Shown here: piece by piece, positions 6,807-7,848 of the stretch | Numbering within the stretch: position 1 is the first letter of the stretch | Layout: each line of letters opens with the position of its first letter | Source: an uncultured Faecalibacterium sp. | GTDB lineage: Bacteria > Bacillota > Clostridia > Oscillospirales > Ruminococcaceae | Length of the DNA: 7,848 bases | Direction of reading: 5' to 3' | Assembly: GCA_900765705.1 (NCBI GenBank) | Contig: CAAFSR010000145.1 | Location: 1 to 7,848 of the forward strand | Position numbers and translations under genes: made by a program | The notes under the pieces: model-generated | Databases searched by the model: none | The model's input: the letters and a program-made list of their open reading frames with translations, nothing else | Told to the model about the DNA's origin: nothing

Positions 6807-6980
6807 ATGAACTGGAATGAACTTTGGATGACCGTATTCGGCACCACCCACTGGATGGGTCTTGACCTGGGCTTCTGGGGATCCATGGCGGTGGTGGCGC
6901 TGATTGTTATAGCCATGAACGCCGTATTCTGGGGCATGAAGCCGAAGAAGAATCCCACGGACCAGCCCCAAACAGTGTAA
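6807..6980 (+). CDS. 57-aa single-span membrane protein next to mgtA
   Basis: A small protein beginning MNWNELWMTVFGTTHW. It has one hydrophobic segment at about residues 21-43 (LGFWGSMAVVALIVIAMNAV and on to FW), then a basic patch KPKK and a polar tail ending TDQPQTV. The charge pattern suggests the C-terminus faces the cytoplasm. AGGAGG seven bases upstream supports ATG 6807; the frame runs open further back into the ATPase gene, but that part overlaps the coding end. It lies 13 bases after the second ATPase and before a strong terminator, so it is very likely translated from the same message. I do not recognise a named family. By position and topology it could be an accessory subunit or modulator, comparable in concept to KdpF for the Kdp pump or MgtS/MgtR for MgtA, but no sequence similarity to those is claimed. 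Confidence 0.8.
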   Translation: MNWNELWMTVFGTTHWMGLDLGFWGSMAVVALIVIAMNAVFWGMKPKKNPTDQPQTV

Positions 6981-6998
6981 AAGAACAATGTCATAGAG

Positions 6999-7060
6999 AA
7001 ACCATCCCGGTCATTCCGTCTGCTGGGTGCAGGGAAATGGTCGGGATGGTTTTAGTTTGT
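6999..7060 (+). terminator. Strong intrinsic terminator of the second operon
   Basis: AAACCATCCCG at 6999-7009 pairs with CGGGATGGTTT at 7042-7052. The stem continues through two G-T wobbles into CATT 7012-7015 paired with AATG 7036-7039, and an inner CTGC/GCAG stem closes at 7020-7032. TTTTAGTTTGT follows. It starts 18 bases after the stop codon of the small membrane protein and closes the locus. Confidence 0.85.
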
Positions 7061-7080
7061 ACAAAAATGAAAATAGCATC

Positions 7081-7109
7081 TTGCTTTTTTCCACAGAATA
7101 TGGTATATC
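7081..7109 (+). promoter_or_regulatory. Possible promoter of the recombinase gene
   Basis: TTGCTT (7081-7086) and TATATC (7104-7109) are 17 bases apart, with a TG one base before the -10. The match is moderate at both hexamers. The AT-rich stretch 7053-7120 separates the terminator from the recombinase gene. ATGG 7100-7103 and CCAT 7109-7112 flank the -10 as a short inverted repeat. Confidence 0.35.
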
Positions 7110-7177
7110 CATTATACGAAACACTATTTTGAAAGAACGCTCCACCGTTCAATGACGTGTAAAGAGAGGTGCTTGCC

Positions 7178-7848
7178 ATGACTGCCGTGATCTATGCCCG
7201 TTATTCCACTGACAGCCAGCGAGAAGAATCCATTGAAGGTCAGATTCGGGAATGCACCGCCTATGCGGAGAAGAACGGCTTCACGGTGGTCAAACACTAT
7301 ATTGACCGTGCTATCTCTGCCAAAACGGACAACCGCCCGCAGTTCCAACAGATGATCAAGGACAGCGAGAAACGGTTGTTTGACATTGTGCTGGTCTGGA
7401 AGCTCGACCGCTTTGCCCGAAACCGCTATGATTCGGCACACTATGAGTACCAGTTAGAGAGGAATCATGTCAAGCTGGTATCGGCCACTGAGCCGATTTC
7501 GGAAGGCCCAGCGGGTATTATGGTCAAAAGTATGCTCACCGGCATGGCTGAATACTATTCCGCAGAACTTTCTGAAAAGGTCGTGCGCGGCATGACCGAG
7601 AATGTTCTGAAAGGCAAGTACAACGGTGGTACAGTTCCCATCGGCTTCAAGGTGGACGAGGAAAAGTTCTTTCAAGTCGACCCGCTGAAAGCTCCCTTTG
7701 TGGTAGAAGCCTTCCAGCGGTACAACGATGGCGCAACTATGAAGGAACTGATGAACTGGCTGAACGACAGTGGCGTGACCACCAACCGCAATCAGAAGTT
7801 TACCTACAACAGTGTTCAGAAGCTGTTGACGAACAAACGGTACATCGG
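7178..7848 (+). CDS. Large serine recombinase, N-terminal part (runs off the edge)
   Basis: The first 223 codons of a site-specific recombinase of the resolvase/invertase superfamily; no stop before the window ends. The catalytic domain opens with VIYARYSTDSQ, where S10 is the expected nucleophile and R8 an active-site arginine. KLDRFARNR at 75-83 supplies further conserved arginines, and GPAGIMVKSMLTGMAEYYSAELSEKV at 110-135 in two parts (GPAGIMV, then the long helix) is typical of the group. From about 150 (GGTVPIGFKVD) the recombinase domain begins, with the DPLKAPFVVEAFQRY region usual in large serine recombinases. These enzymes integrate and excise phages and conjugative or mobilisable elements. 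The start is ATG 7178, with GAGAGG at 7164-7169 as a modest ribosome site. Composition is more AT-rich than in the mgtA genes, consistent with a mobile element. Family certain; the element type cannot be told from this end. Confidence 0.93.
   Translation, partial: MTAVIYARYSTDSQREESIEGQIRECTAYAEKNGFTVVKHYIDRAISAKTDNRPQFQQMIKDSEKRLFDIVLVWKLDRFARNRYDSAHYEYQLERNHVKLVSATEPISEGPAGIMVKSMLTGMAEYYSAELSEKVVRGMTENVLKGKYNGGTVPIGFKVDEEKFFQVDPLKAPFVVEAFQRYNDGATMKELMNWLNDSGVTTNRNQKFTYNSVQKLLTNKRYI

Noticed and set aside
1..7848. CRISPR arrays, tRNA or rRNA genes, insertion-sequence transposases
   Set aside because: I looked for regularly spaced repeats, cloverleaf-like signatures and transposase motifs and saw none in this window.

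Overview
The window reads as chromosomal DNA from a moderately GC-rich Firmicute, most likely a gut clostridium of the Oscillospiraceae/Ruminococcaceae kind (Faecalibacterium-like). This rests on strong AGGAGG-type ribosome sites, GC-biased third codon positions in the central genes, clostridial-style MgtA proteins and a clostridial-type large serine recombinase. The taxonomic call is an inference; there is no rRNA or other marker gene.

Layout, with all genes on the + strand. Positions 1-647 hold no convincing gene but contain at least five sizeable imperfect hairpins. Positions 648-738 carry a tandem-repeat operator candidate, an extended -10 promoter and a ribosome site. These lead into a P-type ATPase of the MgtA (Mg2+ import, P3B) family, which starts at GTG 739 and ends at 3402. 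After 15 bases comes a 167-aa DNA-binding protein that has an OmpR/PhoB-type winged helix but no receiver domain. A terminator-like hairpin (3950-3991) overlaps a second tandem-repeat box (3940-3960) and the likely promoter of a second MgtA-family ATPase (4025-6793). That gene is followed after 13 bases by a 57-aa single-span membrane protein (6807-6980) and a strong terminator (6999-7060). From about 7060 base composition falls, and a site-specific serine recombinase begins at 7178 and runs off the right edge, probably the edge of a mobile element.

How the parts may work together: the two ATPases are diverged paralogues with an orphan regulator encoded between them. The 10-bp word AATCGCAAGG occurs as a direct repeat with an 11-bp period just upstream of the second ATPase, and a weaker 11-bp-period pair sits upstream of the first. 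The distance from repeat to -10 is almost the same at both (52 and 53 bases). The simplest reading is a self-contained magnesium-uptake locus in which the winged-helix protein controls both promoters, and the small membrane protein is a possible accessory subunit or modulator of the second ATPase. The ATPase and winged-helix family assignments are secure. The regulatory circuit, the transported ion and the role of the small protein are inferred.
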